Shown here: positions 7,341-16,399 of the stretch, in pieces
Position numbering within the stretch: position 1 is the first letter of the stretch
Layout: each line of letters begins with the position of its first letter
Source of the DNA: Actinoplanes xinjiangensis
Lineage (GTDB): Bacteria > Actinomycetota > Actinomycetes > Mycobacteriales > Micromonosporaceae
DNA: 64,000 bases
Assembly: GCF_003148685.1 (NCBI RefSeq)
Contig: NZ_QGGR01000002.1
Span: forward strand, 620,001-684,000
Direction: 5' to 3'
Position numbers and translations under genes: made by a program
Notes under the pieces: generated by a model
The model's input: only the letters and a program-made list of their open reading frames with translations
Told to the model about the DNA's origin: nothing
Database searches by the model: none

Positions 7341-10328
7341 TCACTGGGCGGCGGCGATGCAGGCACGGTAGACCTCCTCGATCTGGGGGACGACGCGGGC
7401 CGCGGTGAAGTCGAGGCCACGCTGAAGACCGTTGGCACGCAAGCGGGCGGCCAGGTCGGGGTCGGTGAGCAGGCGCAGCAGCGCCGCATGCAGGGCCTCC
7501 GCGTCGCCGGGTGGCACCAGCAGGCCGTTCACGCCGTCGTCGCCGACCACGTCGAGCAGGCCCCCCGACGCGGACGCGATCAGCGGGGTGCCGGCCAGCA
7601 TCGCCTCCACCGCGACCTGGCCCATCCCCTCCAGCAGCGACGGCACCACCCCGGCGGCCGCGTGCCGCCAGGACGCCATCACCTGCGGATGCGGGACATC
7701 GGTGCGGACCAGCACCCCCTCCGGCGCGGGCGGGGTGTCGTCGCGGGGCGTCCCGAGGCAGACCAGCCGGGGCGGGTCGTCCATCCCCGCGCGCAGCTTC
7801 TCGTAGGCGTCGAACAGCACGTCGATGCCCTTGTGCGGGCCGAGCTGACCGACGAACAGCAGGTACGGCCGGTCCGGCAGCCAGTCCGGGCGTGGCGTGT
7901 CCCGGGCCAGCTCGTCGAGTCCGTCCGGGACCAGGCTGGAGATCACCTGCACCGGCAGCTCACCCGGCAGCCGGGCCAGATTCAGCGCCGACGCCACCGA
8001 GTTCGAGATCGCCGTCAGGGAGTCGATGCCCCGGTGCCGGTGCGCCCGCAGACCGATGGTGAGCAGGGTCGACTTCGGTCTGCCGTACTGGCCGGACGCG
8101 CACGGGACACAGCGGCCCAGGCTCGGGCCGTCACAGCGGCGGCCGTTACGGGCGAACGTCTTGCGCACACACGTCAGCCCGAAATCGTGCGCGGTGTGGA
8201 CGTGCGGCAGGCCCAGCGCGGTGCCGTGCAGCGGCAGATAGCTGTACATCAGCCAGTCGTGGCTGTGCACCAGATCGAAGTCGTGCGTGCGGAGCACCCG
8301 GGCGATCCCGGCCGTCGCCAGCGGGTCGGCCATCGTCGGATGGAACGGCTTGCGCGGATCCCGGTTCAGGCCGGGCGCCAGGGTGTTGATGATGCTGCGG
8401 ATGCGGATCACCCGTACCCCGTTGATCGTCTCGTCGTGCGGCGCCTCCGGCGTCGCCAGCGTCAGCACGGTGATCTCGTGCCCGCGCCGCACCATCTCCT
8501 CACCGCTGGTGGCGATGCTGCGTTCCAGCCCGCCGATCACCGGCGCGTAGAGATTCGACAGATGCAGAACCCTCATCGTTTTCTCCCCGGTGGGTGTCTC
8601 ACTGCCGGCTTGCCGCCGCTTTCCAACCTCCTGCGGTACGCCCACCGCGCCCCGCCCCTCACCGCCCGGACCTCGCGAGCCGTCGCCCACGCCGCTTCCC
8701 GGGCCACCAGGACTGTCCTCACCACCGCCGCCGCCCACGCCGCTTCCCCGGCCACCAGGACTGTCCTCGCCGCCGCCGCCCACGCCGCTTCCCCGGCCAC
8801 CAGGACAGGTCTCACCGCCGCCGCCCACACCGCGCGAGCCGTCGCCCACACCGCTGTCCGGGCCCTTGTCGGGACCGGTTCCGGCCGCGGGTGCGCGGCG
8901 GGTCAGGGCGATCGCGCCGACCAGCAGGGCGGCGGCGGTCTGGCCGGTCAGCCAGGCGACACCGGCTCCCGTCACGCCGGAGCCGGGCAGCAGGAGCCAG
9001 GCCAGGACCAGGCAGGTGATCGCGCGGACCAGGTTCAGGCGGCGGCAGAGGCGGAACCTGCCGTGGGAACGCCAGTGCGCCACCGCCAGGTTCGCCACCG
9101 CGTCGGGCAGCGCGGCCAGCACCAGGATCTGGAGCAGGAGGCCGCCCTCGGCCGCGTATCCGGCGCTGAACAGGGCGAGGATCCGCTCCCCGGCGATCAG
9201 GAGCACGGCGGCGGGTGCGCCGACCATGGCGAGGACCACCACGGCCGCCCGGGACACCGGGACGGCCGCGGCGTTGGTGCGTTCCGCGTAGAGCGCCGAG
9301 GCGACCGCCGGGGAGACCATGAACAGCATCGAGGCGGTCATCCAGGCCAGGTAGAAGTGGGCGTTCGCGTCGGGGCCCAGCCGGGCGGTCACCAGCACCG
9401 GCAGCAGCGCGGCCGGGCCCGCCTGGGTCAGATTGATCAGGTGGTGCCCGGTGACGGCGGTCCGCAGGTGCGGCAGTTCGGCCCGCAGGCCCGCCGTCGC
9501 CGCCCGCCACCGCGTCCGGCCGCCGGGCCGCGGGCCGGACCCCCCGAAACGGTCGGCACCCGGACGAATACCGAAGGAGTCGGCACCATCAACAACCGCG
9601 TGAGTGGCTGAGGAGCCGGCACCATCAACGGCCGTGTGACTGGCTCCGGGGTCGGTGCGATCGACGGCCGTGGCGGGGGCGTCGGCTCGGTGGGGGGACG
9701 GGCGCAGGCGGCGAGGGCCGACGGCGATGGTGGCCAGGCTGATCAGCAGCGTCGGGAGGATGTAGGAGACGAGGACGGCGGTCGCTCCGTGGGCGCCGGC
9801 CGACAGGACCGCGAGCAGGGTGACGATCTTGCCGGCGGCCACCGCCAGGTTGCGGATCAGCATGCCGTGGCCGGATCGGTGGGCCACGTAGAGGTTGTCC
9901 AGCAGGGTCGTCAGCGTCACCGCCACCGCGGCGGCGATCAGGGCGGCCGTTCCGCCGGGACCGGAGAGGAAACCGAAGTTGCCGGAGAACAGCGGGACGA
10001 TCAGGGCGGCCGCGGTGGCCGTGGCGGCGGTCGCGGCCGAGCCCACGAACAGGCCGGTGCCGACGATCCGGGACCAGGTGACGGCGTCGCTGCCGGGCAG
10101 ACGCTGGATGAACATGTGCCCGGCGCCCAGATTGGCGATCATGCTGACCGCGGTGGCGGCGGAGATCAGCGCGGTGGCGGTACCGATCCGGTTCGGCGGG
10201 ACCGAACGTGCCGCCAGCATCCAGTAGAAGTAGCCGAGCCCGCCGTTACTCACCGTCGTCGCCATGATGAGCAGGCTGTTGCGGGCCAGGGAGTCCTCGG
10301 ACAGGCGGCGGACAGCGGTTCTCAGCAC
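7341..10328 (-). CDS. Wzx-like polysaccharide flippase fused in frame to a GT4 glycosyltransferase
   Basis: One uninterrupted frame encodes two proteins that are normally separate. Residues about 1-475 form a multi-pass MATE/Wzx-like exporter (SLARNSLLIMATTVSNGGLGYFYW first helix, about 12 helices in all), which would flip lipid-linked glycan. Residues about 476-575 are a Gly/Ser/Glu/Pro linker built from repeats such as GVGGGGEDSPGGRGS. From about residue 585 a complete GT4 begins (MRVLHLSNLYAPVIGGLERS), with VGQLGPHKGIDVLFDAYEK and the E-x7-E stretch SLLEGMGQVAVEAMLAGTP. GGGGAG just before the ATG at 8576 is a good ribosome site, so the GT4 may also be made alone. The GTG at 10328 has GGGGGAG 8 bases upstream and overlaps the previous gene by 7 bases; ATG 10373 is the alternative. 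Confidence 0.8.
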   Translation of the reverse strand: MLRTAVRRLSEDSLARNSLLIMATTVSNGGLGYFYWMLAARSVPPNRIGTATALISAATAVSMIANLGAGHMFIQRLPGSDAVTWSRIVGTGLFVGSAATAATATAAALIVPLFSGNFGFLSGPGGTAALIAAAVAVTLTTLLDNLYVAHRSGHGMLIRNLAVAAGKIVTLLAVLSAGAHGATAVLVSYILPTLLISLATIAVGPRRLRPSPHRADAPATAVDRTDPGASHTAVDGAGSSATHAVVDGADSFGIRPGADRFGGSGPRPGGRTRWRAATAGLRAELPHLRTAVTGHHLINLTQAGPAALLPVLVTARLGPDANAHFYLAWMTASMLFMVSPAVASALYAERTNAAAVPVSRAAVVVLAMVGAPAAVLLIAGERILALFSAGYAAEGGLLLQILVLAALPDAVANLAVAHWRSHGRFRLCRRLNLVRAITCLVLAWLLLPGSGVTGAGVAWLTGQTAAALLVGAIALTRRAPAAGTGPDKGPDSGVGDGSRGVGGGGETCPGGRGSGVGGGGEDSPGGRGSGVGGGGGEDSPGGPGSGVGDGSRGPGGEGRGAVGVPQEVGKRRQAGSETPTGEKTMRVLHLSNLYAPVIGGLERSIATSGEEMVRRGHEITVLTLATPEAPHDETINGVRVIRIRSIINTLAPGLNRDPRKPFHPTMADPLATAGIARVLRTHDFDLVHSHDWLMYSYLPLHGTALGLPHVHTAHDFGLTCVRKTFARNGRRCDGPSLGRCVPCASGQYGRPKSTLLTIGLRAHRHRGIDSLTAISNSVASALNLARLPGELPVQVISSLVPDGLDELARDTPRPDWLPDRPYLLFVGQLGPHKGIDVLFDAYEKLRAGMDDPPRLVCLGTPRDDTPPAPEGVLVRTDVPHPQVMASWRHAAAGVVPSLLEGMGQVAVEAMLAGTPLIASASGGLLDVVGDDGVNGLLVPPGDAEALHAALLRLLTDPDLAARLRANGLQRGLDFTAARVVPQIEEVYRACIAAAQ
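8700..8835. repeat. Tandem repeat of ~45 bp in the flippase-GT4 linker
   Basis: Nearly three copies of a unit beginning GGCCACCAGGACTGTCCTC and running through CCGCCGCCCACGCCGCTTCCCC. The first copy is 3 bases longer than the second; the third is partly degenerate (GGACAGGTCTC). Copies keep the reading frame and encode Gly-rich GVGGGGEDSPGGRGS-type peptide. Confidence 0.85.
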
Positions 10329-12397
10329 GCGGTCCGCTCCCCCGCGAGCACGGCCCGCCGCTTGCCCGAGCATGTCACCCGGCCCGGCTCCGCAATCTCA
10401 TGACCAGGAGCGAAAGGCCGCAGCGGTACGCCGTCGGCACCGGAGACGACCACGGGGGACTGCCGCGGGGCGCCCACTGCCCGGCCGCCCTTGGTACCGG
10501 CCGGCCGCCTGCGGTCTTCGGCGTGAGTCACCGGACCGGCCCCGGGAGTGGTCGTTCCACCGTTCGCGCCGGACGTCATCGGCCGGCCCGGGACGGCTGA
10601 GGCACCGTCTGCCCCTCCCGTCGACGGCGTCGCCCGCACACCCGTGGCACGATCCCCGGCGGCCCCGGCCGAAGAGACCCGCACCCCCGCACCGCGATCC
10701 CCCGCGGACCCGGCTGTAGGAGGCCTCACCCAAGCACCGCGATCCCCGGCGGGCCCGGCTGAAGAGGCCCGCACCCCAGCGCGGCGATCGCGGGCGGGCC
10801 CGGTTGAAGGACGCCTGACCCCAGCGGCGCGATCCCCGGCGGACCCGGCCGAAGAAGCTCCAGCACCGCGATCCCCGGCCGTCCCGGCCGAGGAAGCCCG
10901 CACCCCAGCACCCCGATCGCGGGCGGGCGCGGCCGATGGACCGTGCATTCCCTGGCCCTCGCCGGAAGTCGTCCGGCCGGGTGCAGCGTCATCACCGGCG
11001 GATGTGACCGACGGGCCCCGCATCCCCCTGACCTGGCCGGGAACCGTACGGCCAGGCGCGGCAGGGTCACCGACTGCACCGGCCGGGCCGGTGTGGGCCC
11101 CGGGACCGTTCGCCCGGCCGGCCGGGCGGTCGCCTCCGGTGGCGGTGTGCGGGCGGACCCCGGGCCCGGTGACCGCGGCACCCGCGGAGGTCAGCGGGGA
11201 TCCGCTGCCGTCGGCATGGCCGAGGGCGTGGAAGCCGATGCTGGTGCCGCCGACGCTGATGGCGACGGTGCGGAGGCGGCCGTCCGCCGGGAGGGCGGGG
11301 ACGTAGACGGTCAGCGATCGGACCGAGTCGGCGGCCACCGTCATCGGGCGACTGGCCAGCACCTGACCGCCGACCCGCAGTTGCAGCAGGCTCGTGGTGT
11401 CGGCCAGGCCGGCGCTGGTCACCCGGATCGGGACCACCAGTCCCCGCGCCGGAACCGTGACGGGGCTGTCGATGGCGGCGGCCCAGCCGTTCAGGGCGAC
11501 GCTCAGGTAACCGGGTTCCGCCGGGTGCGGCGCGGTCAGGTAGCGGTGCACCGCCGGGCCGCCGACGCCGGCCGCCAGAACCAGCGGGATCGTCACGGCC
11601 ACCGTCGTCCGTGCCGGCCCGCGGCCCGCACCGGGAAGGTCCGCATCGGCCAACGGCGCACCCGAACCGGCACGGCCCGAACCAGCACGGCCCGAACCAG
11701 CACGGCCCGAACCGGCACGGCCCGACCGGGCATCCGGGAGGGCGGCATCCGAAGCACCGTCCGCACCTGAGAACAGCGGACCGGAACCACCGTCGCCGCC
11801 CGAAACCCGTGGACCAGAACCACGGTCAGCGTCCGAAAACCGTGGACCAGAACCACCGTCAGCGTCCGAAAACCGTGGACCAGAACCACCGTCGCCGCCC
11901 GGGAACAGCGGACCGGAAGCATCCTCGCCGCCCGAAGACAGTGGATCATCAGCGCCCGGGAGCAGTGCGACGGAACCGGGCGAGGTGTCGTGCCGCCGCT
12001 GGACCGGGAGGCCGGGAGGGGCGCCCGCCCGGCGGACCGCACGGTGGTCGCGGAGGAGGGCGACCGCACCGAGGACGGTGACCAGGGCGGTACAGGCGAT
12101 GACGAGGGGCGCCGGGCGTACCGGCTGGCCTGTCATATGCAGAAGGAGCGCCACCAGCGGCACCGTGATGAGGCCGGCCGCGGCGGCGAGGCCGGGGCGG
12201 ACGGCGGGGACGCCGGTTTCGGCGGGGAGTCCGGGGAGGGCGCGGATCCAGAGGGCGCCGGTGGCCGCCAGGGCGGTCAGGCAGAGGGGGACGGTGAGCC
12301 AGGGGCGGCCGGCGGCCGGGAGGATCGCGGCCAGGGCGGGGTACGCGACCAGCAGCAGCCTCGCCGCCGGGGCACGCAGCAGTGGGGGGACGGTCAT
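10322..12397 (-). CDS. Membrane protein with two long low-complexity repeat regions, glycan locus
   Basis: I do not recognise a family. The 691-residue reading has four to five hydrophobic segments in residues 1-125. A Gly/Ser/Asp repeat follows (GGSGPRFSDAD, then SGRAG four times), then a further membrane segment (VAVTIPLVLAAGVGG). Next is a beta-rich extracytoplasmic-looking domain (residues about 270-400, GYLSVALNGWAAAIDSPVTV). The tail of about 290 residues is a low-complexity Ala/Gly/Pro/Arg repeat (GVRASSAGPAGDRGA and variants). The start ATG 12397 overlaps the stop of the upstream membrane protein (ATGA), so they are translationally coupled. By position it should take part in export or anchoring of the glycan made by this locus. 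The repeats may vary between strains. Confidence 0.7.
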   Translation of the reverse strand: MTVPPLLRAPAARLLLVAYPALAAILPAAGRPWLTVPLCLTALAATGALWIRALPGLPAETGVPAVRPGLAAAAGLITVPLVALLLHMTGQPVRPAPLVIACTALVTVLGAVALLRDHRAVRRAGAPPGLPVQRRHDTSPGSVALLPGADDPLSSGGEDASGPLFPGGDGGSGPRFSDADGGSGPRFSDADRGSGPRVSGGDGGSGPLFSGADGASDAALPDARSGRAGSGRAGSGRAGSGRAGSGAPLADADLPGAGRGPARTTVAVTIPLVLAAGVGGPAVHRYLTAPHPAEPGYLSVALNGWAAAIDSPVTVPARGLVVPIRVTSAGLADTTSLLQLRVGGQVLASRPMTVAADSVRSLTVYVPALPADGRLRTVAISVGGTSIGFHALGHADGSGSPLTSAGAAVTGPGVRPHTATGGDRPAGRANGPGAHTGPAGAVGDPAAPGRTVPGQVRGMRGPSVTSAGDDAAPGRTTSGEGQGMHGPSAAPARDRGAGVRASSAGTAGDRGAGASSAGSAGDRAAGVRRPSTGPARDRRAGVRASSAGPAGDRGAWVRPPTAGSAGDRGAGVRVSSAGAAGDRATGVRATPSTGGADGASAVPGRPMTSGANGGTTTPGAGPVTHAEDRRRPAGTKGGRAVGAPRQSPVVVSGADGVPLRPFAPGHEIAEPGRVTCSGKRRAVLAGERTAC
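10640..10935. repeat. Degenerate ~45-bp tandem repeats in the C-terminal coding region
   Basis: About seven imperfect units contain the pattern CGCACCCC-AGCAC/GCGGCGATC-CCGGCGGGCCCGG, spaced about 36-45 bases apart. On the minus strand they encode AGPAGDRGAGVRASS-like peptide. They vary in length by whole codons, so the reading frame is kept. Confidence 0.75.
11655..11915. repeat. Two short tandem repeats (15-bp and 33-bp units) in the same gene
   Basis: At about 11660-11735 a 15-bp unit (CGGCCCGAACCAGCA) occurs four to five times and encodes GSGRA. At about 11800-11910 a 33-bp unit containing CCGTGGACCAGAACCACCGT occurs four times and encodes GGSGPRFSDAD. Both keep the frame. Confidence 0.8.
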
Positions 12398-14304
12398 CGG
12401 GCTCCCATGTGGATGTTCCGGCCGAGACTGTCGAAGTCGAAGCGGTAGATCGCGATGTGCGGCCCGTCGTAGACCTTGATCAGCCAGGGCATGGTGTCGA
12501 ACTTGGTCAGCTGGGACCGGGTGAAGCCGGGTCTCCCGTCGTGCGGGATCGGCTCGTTCGTCTCGAAGTAGATCTTGATGTCGGGGACCTGTTCGGCCAT
12601 CCGGCGGTCCACGACCAGGTATTCGAAGCGCCAGCCGCGCAGCTGCTCCATCAGCGCGGGTGGCATCGGACGGCCGGGTTTCGCCAGATACAGCTGATAG
12701 GTGGGGAAGCTCTCCGAACCGGTGGTGGGTTCCTGCTCGCCGTAGGAGCCGAAGATCAGGCCGGAGTAGCGGTCGGCGACCAGACGGGCGCCGCGGCCGC
12801 GGGTCTCCCGTAGCCAGGCGGACGCGGCGAGCAGCTCGGGGGTGGCCGCGCGGGTGTCCGAGCCGAAGACCGGCGGGCCGGGGAACCGGTAGGACGGGTT
12901 CATGCCGGCCGCCGTGTTGCCGACCATGACCAGCGCACACATCGCCAGAAGAAATACGCCGGAACCGCTGATCCGGCGGCGCGCGCGGTCCAGCAGTGCG
13001 ATGATCAAGGGAGCGGTGACCACGGCGATGCCGAGGTAGCTGAACGCCCAGGAGCGGCGTGCGCCCTCCGCACCCGACGGGGTGAGGATCAGCAGCGTCG
13101 CCGGGAAGTACAGGGCGCCGAGCAGCAGCATCGCGGCCGACGCGGCCCTCGTGAGCGGGTCGGTGACACGCCGGCGGCGCCACCAGAGCACGGCGGCGCC
13201 GAGGGTGGCGAGCAGGGCTACGCCGGGGGCGAGGAAGGCGGCCTGTTGCTCCCACCAGGGGGCGACCGACTGGTTGAACAGGGTGCGGCCACCGGAGCCG
13301 CCGCCGGCCATCCCGCCGAACTGGTCGAGGGCCCGGCCCAGGTAGGGCTGCAGGTAGGTCCCGGTCCGCGGTGACACCGCGGCCATCCACCCGGCCACCG
13401 AGACGCCGGCGATCGCGGTCAGAGCCCAGGCGGTACGCGCCGGCGCGCGAAGAACCGTGCAGGCGGACGCGATCAGGGCGAGCATGCCGGTGAGCCAGAT
13501 CGCGGTCAGGTGGTGGGTGGCGGTGATCGCCACGGTGAACGGCAGGAACAGGGCGGCCCAGCCGAGCCGGGCCCGTGCGCTGACGGCCCGGATCGCGCGC
13601 ATCGCGCAGGCCAGCGCCCACACCAGGACACCGATCGCCAGCGACTCGTACCCGAGTTGGGTGTCGAAGTAGAGAAACGAGCTGTTGAGGCTGTAGACGA
13701 TCGCGGCCGCGGCGGCGATCCGCGGGTCCGGCCACAGTTGACCGGCCAGCACCGCGACGCCGAGGGTGAGCAGCACGTGCGCCAGGATCAGCACGAACAG
13801 GGCGGCGTGCCAGACGGTGACCCCGGTGAGGGTGGCCAGGGACGCGACGGTGGCGTGCAGGCCCGGATAGTCACCGATCACCCGGACGATCGGGTTCTGC
13901 TGGAAGAGCAGGCCGTCGAGGACGATGTCGTGGCTCTGTCCCCAGTGGGCGTACTCGTCGTGGTAGAGCGGACCGGCCGGGTTGCGCAGCAGTTTCGGCA
14001 GGTAGGTGAAGCAGGCGTAGCCGATCAGGACGGCGAGGCGCAGCCGGGCGCTCGATCCGCGGCGGATCGCCCAGTACGCCGCGGGCAGGCTGAACACCAG
14101 CATGCCCGCCCAGAACCAGGCGAACGAGCCGTCCTGTCCCCATTCGGCCCGCCGGTAGGCGGTCACCAGAGCCGCGGCCCCGGCCGCCCCGGTGATCGTG
14201 AGCGTGATCCCGGCGGCGGCCGGTCCGGTCCAGGCGCGCGGCGCCGGTACCGGATCCCGGCCGTCCCGTCGGTCGATGGTGGGGCTGGCCGTGGCCGCGC
14301 TCAT
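12394..14304 (-). CDS. Polytopic GT-C-like membrane glycosyltransferase
   Basis: A 636-residue protein with about 10-12 membrane segments. It has an early acidic loop motif after the second or third helix, GPLYHDEYAHWGQSHDIV. That placement matches GT-C enzymes, which use a polyprenyl-phosphate sugar as donor outside the membrane and keep an Asp/Glu pair in the first large loop. The C-terminal ~150 residues are soluble and extracytoplasmic. The start is ATG 14304 with GGAGG seven bases upstream. It overlaps the next gene by four bases (ATGA). It is the best candidate here for an external sugar transferase or polymerase-like step. The donor and acceptor cannot be read from the sequence. Confidence 0.72.
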   Translation of the reverse strand: MSAATASPTIDRRDGRDPVPAPRAWTGPAAAGITLTITGAAGAAALVTAYRRAEWGQDGSFAWFWAGMLVFSLPAAYWAIRRGSSARLRLAVLIGYACFTYLPKLLRNPAGPLYHDEYAHWGQSHDIVLDGLLFQQNPIVRVIGDYPGLHATVASLATLTGVTVWHAALFVLILAHVLLTLGVAVLAGQLWPDPRIAAAAAIVYSLNSSFLYFDTQLGYESLAIGVLVWALACAMRAIRAVSARARLGWAALFLPFTVAITATHHLTAIWLTGMLALIASACTVLRAPARTAWALTAIAGVSVAGWMAAVSPRTGTYLQPYLGRALDQFGGMAGGGSGGRTLFNQSVAPWWEQQAAFLAPGVALLATLGAAVLWWRRRRVTDPLTRAASAAMLLLGALYFPATLLILTPSGAEGARRSWAFSYLGIAVVTAPLIIALLDRARRRISGSGVFLLAMCALVMVGNTAAGMNPSYRFPGPPVFGSDTRAATPELLAASAWLRETRGRGARLVADRYSGLIFGSYGEQEPTTGSESFPTYQLYLAKPGRPMPPALMEQLRGWRFEYLVVDRRMAEQVPDIKIYFETNEPIPHDGRPGFTRSQLTKFDTMPWLIKVYDGPHIAIYRFDFDSLGRNIHMGAR

Positions 14305-14347
14305 CGCACCGCCTCCGCTTCGCTTGCTGCTTCGCTCGCAAGCTCGC

Positions 14348-15442
14348 TCATCGGCTGACGGCCCCCACGGGGGCGATCCGGCGGGCCACCGCGGCGTAGA
14401 TGTTCCGCGTCGCACCGACCACGTCCGGCCAGGTCGGCAGGATGGCCGGCCGGGTACGCCCGGCGGTCGCGGCGGTTCGGAGCGCGGCGGCCAGGGCGTC
14501 CTCGTCGTCCGGGTCGGCGAACCGCAGCCACGCGCTGTCCCCGGCCAGTCCGGCGACCTCGCGGTGCGCGGGGATCGGGCTGGCCACGGTGGGCAGGCCG
14601 GCGGCGAGCGCGTCGGCGACCGCCATGCCGAAGGCCTCGTGGGTGGAGGCGGAGACCGCCGCCGAGGCCTGTGCCAGGCAGGAGTCGAAGGCGGCGTCGT
14701 CGAGGCGGCCGTGGAAGACCACCCGCCCGGCCAGTCCGAGCCCGGCCGCGAGCTGGCGCAGCCGGTCTCCGGCGGGGCCGGTGCCGACCACGTCGAGGCG
14801 GTGCTCCGGATCGAGCCGGGTCATCGCCCGGATCACCCGGTCGACCCGTTTGTACTGTTCCAGCCGGCCGACGCAGAGGATCCGCCGGGTCCGGGGCGCG
14901 GCCGGGCCGCGGGCCGGGCGCGGGTCGGTGCCGTTCGGGATGACCACGGCCCGGGTGCCGACGACCGGGAAGTCGCGGAGCACCAGCTCCCGTTCGGCCG
15001 AGGTGACGCAGACGACGGCGGAGGCCCGGTTCATGATCGTACGGCCGATCGGCCGGTAGAGCGGGTGCAGTGCCGCCCGGAACCGGGTGTGACCGGTGCC
15101 GTGGTAGTGCGGTGTGAACACCAGCGGGGCCTGGTTGCCGAGGGCGGCGCAGAGCGCGGCGAGAGCGTGGTAGCTGTGCGCGTGCAGGACGTCGTACTCG
15201 CCGGCGTGGGCGCGCAGCCAGCGCCACAGGGGCACGGACAGGCGGTAGTCGCCGGCCGGGACGGTGAGGGGGAAACGGCGGACGAGCACGCCGTCGACGG
15301 TCTCCACGGACCGGACGGCGTGCTGGGTGATCACCTCTACCTCGTCGCCGGCCGCGACCAGGCCGGCGCAGAGCCGTTTCACATGGGTCTCCACCCCGCC
15401 GATGTCCGGGTGGTAGGCGTTCGCGACGATGCCGATCCTCAT
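14348..15442 (-). CDS. GT4-family glycosyltransferase
   Basis: A 364-residue retaining glycosyltransferase of the GT-B fold. The N-terminal acceptor domain has the glycine turn NAYHPDIGGVETHVKRLC. The donor domain shows ILCVGRLEQYKRVDRVIRAM and the catalytic-side E-x7-E in STHEAFGMAVADALAAGLPT. The ATG at 15442 overlaps the stop of the upstream GT2 gene by four bases (ATGA), so the two are coupled. A gap of about 43 bases separates its end from the GT-C-like gene. It probably adds one sugar during assembly of the lipid-linked repeat. Longer upstream readings in this frame are only the shadow of the GT2 gene. Confidence 0.88.
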   Translation of the reverse strand: MRIGIVANAYHPDIGGVETHVKRLCAGLVAAGDEVEVITQHAVRSVETVDGVLVRRFPLTVPAGDYRLSVPLWRWLRAHAGEYDVLHAHSYHALAALCAALGNQAPLVFTPHYHGTGHTRFRAALHPLYRPIGRTIMNRASAVVCVTSAERELVLRDFPVVGTRAVVIPNGTDPRPARGPAAPRTRRILCVGRLEQYKRVDRVIRAMTRLDPEHRLDVVGTGPAGDRLRQLAAGLGLAGRVVFHGRLDDAAFDSCLAQASAAVSASTHEAFGMAVADALAAGLPTVASPIPAHREVAGLAGDSAWLRFADPDDEDALAAALRTAATAGRTRPAILPTWPDVVGATRNIYAAVARRIAPVGAVSR

Positions 15443-16308
15443 CGGACCTGCCGTTCGGCGACCTGCTTGGCGCGGGCTCGGCGGGGCCATTCGCGGGCGA
15501 TGGTACGCAGCACGCGCATGCCGTCGGTGAGGGCGTTGAGGTTGCTGACCCCGTGGATGCGGTTGTGCTCGAAGCTGGCGACCTCGGTGATCTTCAGGTC
15601 GGCCCGGGCCGCGCGCAGGTTGAGCAGGGTCTCGATCTCGAAGCCGTCGCCCCACAGCCGGCCGTCCGTGTTGTCCGGGGCCGGGGACGTGCTGTCCAGG
15701 TCGAAGACGTCCAGGCAGTGCGCCCAGAACGCGTTGTAGCCGTAGCAGAGGTCGCTGTAGCGGGTCCGGAACATGACGTTCACCAGCATGCTCAGGCACT
15801 TGTTACCGGCCCGCCGGAGCCGGGTGATGTCGGCGCTGCCGCCGGTCGGCCGGAAGCGGGAGCCCTTGGCGAAGTCGGCGCCCTCGCGCAGCGCCTCGAC
15901 GAAGCGCGGGATCTCCAGCGGGTCGGTCGAGCCGTCGGCGTCGATCATCACGATGATGTCGCCGGTGGCGGCGGCGAACCCGCAGGCCAGAGCGTTGCCC
16001 TTGCCCTTGCGGTTCTGCCGGACGACGCGGATGTCGGGCCGCAGCCGCCGGGCCACCGACACCGTGTCGTCGATGGACCCGCCGTCCACCAGGACGATCT
16101 CGTCGACCTGGGGAAGCCGGGCGAAGACGTGCGGGATGTTCTGGGCCTCGTTGAGCGCCGGCACGATGACGCTGATCCGGGGCTCGGGTGCGGTGCCGGC
16201 GTCCGGGTCCTGCGGGAGCTCGGGAATCGCCGGGACGGTGGCCTGGATGGTCTGGATGTCGATGACGGCGTTCGTCTCGTCGGGAAGCACACGGTCGACC
16301 GTGGGCAT
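15439..16308 (-). CDS. GT2-family glycosyltransferase (DPM/GtrB-like)
   Basis: A 289-residue GT-A inverting transferase. It shows ISVIVPALNEAQNIPHVF, the LVDGGSIDDT donor-binding turn and the metal-binding IVMIDADGSTDP, as in dolichol-phosphate-mannose synthase-like enzymes. No membrane segment is evident. Such enzymes often charge polyprenyl phosphate with a sugar for GT-C enzymes, which fits the GT-C-like protein two genes downstream. The start is ATG 16308 with GGAGAGAG 3-10 bases upstream. It appears to open the leftward glycan operon; the lectin gene lies 91 bases further upstream on the same strand. Confidence 0.85.
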   Translation of the reverse strand: MPTVDRVLPDETNAVIDIQTIQATVPAIPELPQDPDAGTAPEPRISVIVPALNEAQNIPHVFARLPQVDEIVLVDGGSIDDTVSVARRLRPDIRVVRQNRKGKGNALACGFAAATGDIIVMIDADGSTDPLEIPRFVEALREGADFAKGSRFRPTGGSADITRLRRAGNKCLSMLVNVMFRTRYSDLCYGYNAFWAHCLDVFDLDSTSPAPDNTDGRLWGDGFEIETLLNLRAARADLKITEVASFEHNRIHGVSNLNALTDGMRVLRTIAREWPRRARAKQVAERQVR

Positions 16309-16399
16309 AACTCTCTCCGATCGGGGAGGGTGGAGTCGGCCCGGTCCGGGCCGGAGCATGGGAAGGAGCCGGGACGTGTGTCCCGGCCGGGAAGGGCGC

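Noticed and set aside
7314..9611. 765-residue plus-strand frame opposite the flippase-GT4 gene
   Set aside because: It is an antisense shadow rich in Gln, Arg and Gly, and it lacks a ribosome site.
10640..11915. Regular repeats resembling a CRISPR array
   Set aside because: Units are tandem and in frame, without unique spacers of constant length, and no cas genes are present.
12398..13735. Upstream extension of the repeat-rich membrane protein to 1137 residues
   Set aside because: The extra part is the antisense-frame shadow of the GT-C-like gene. The ATG at 12397 has an ATGA overlap and opens a hydrophobic N-terminus.
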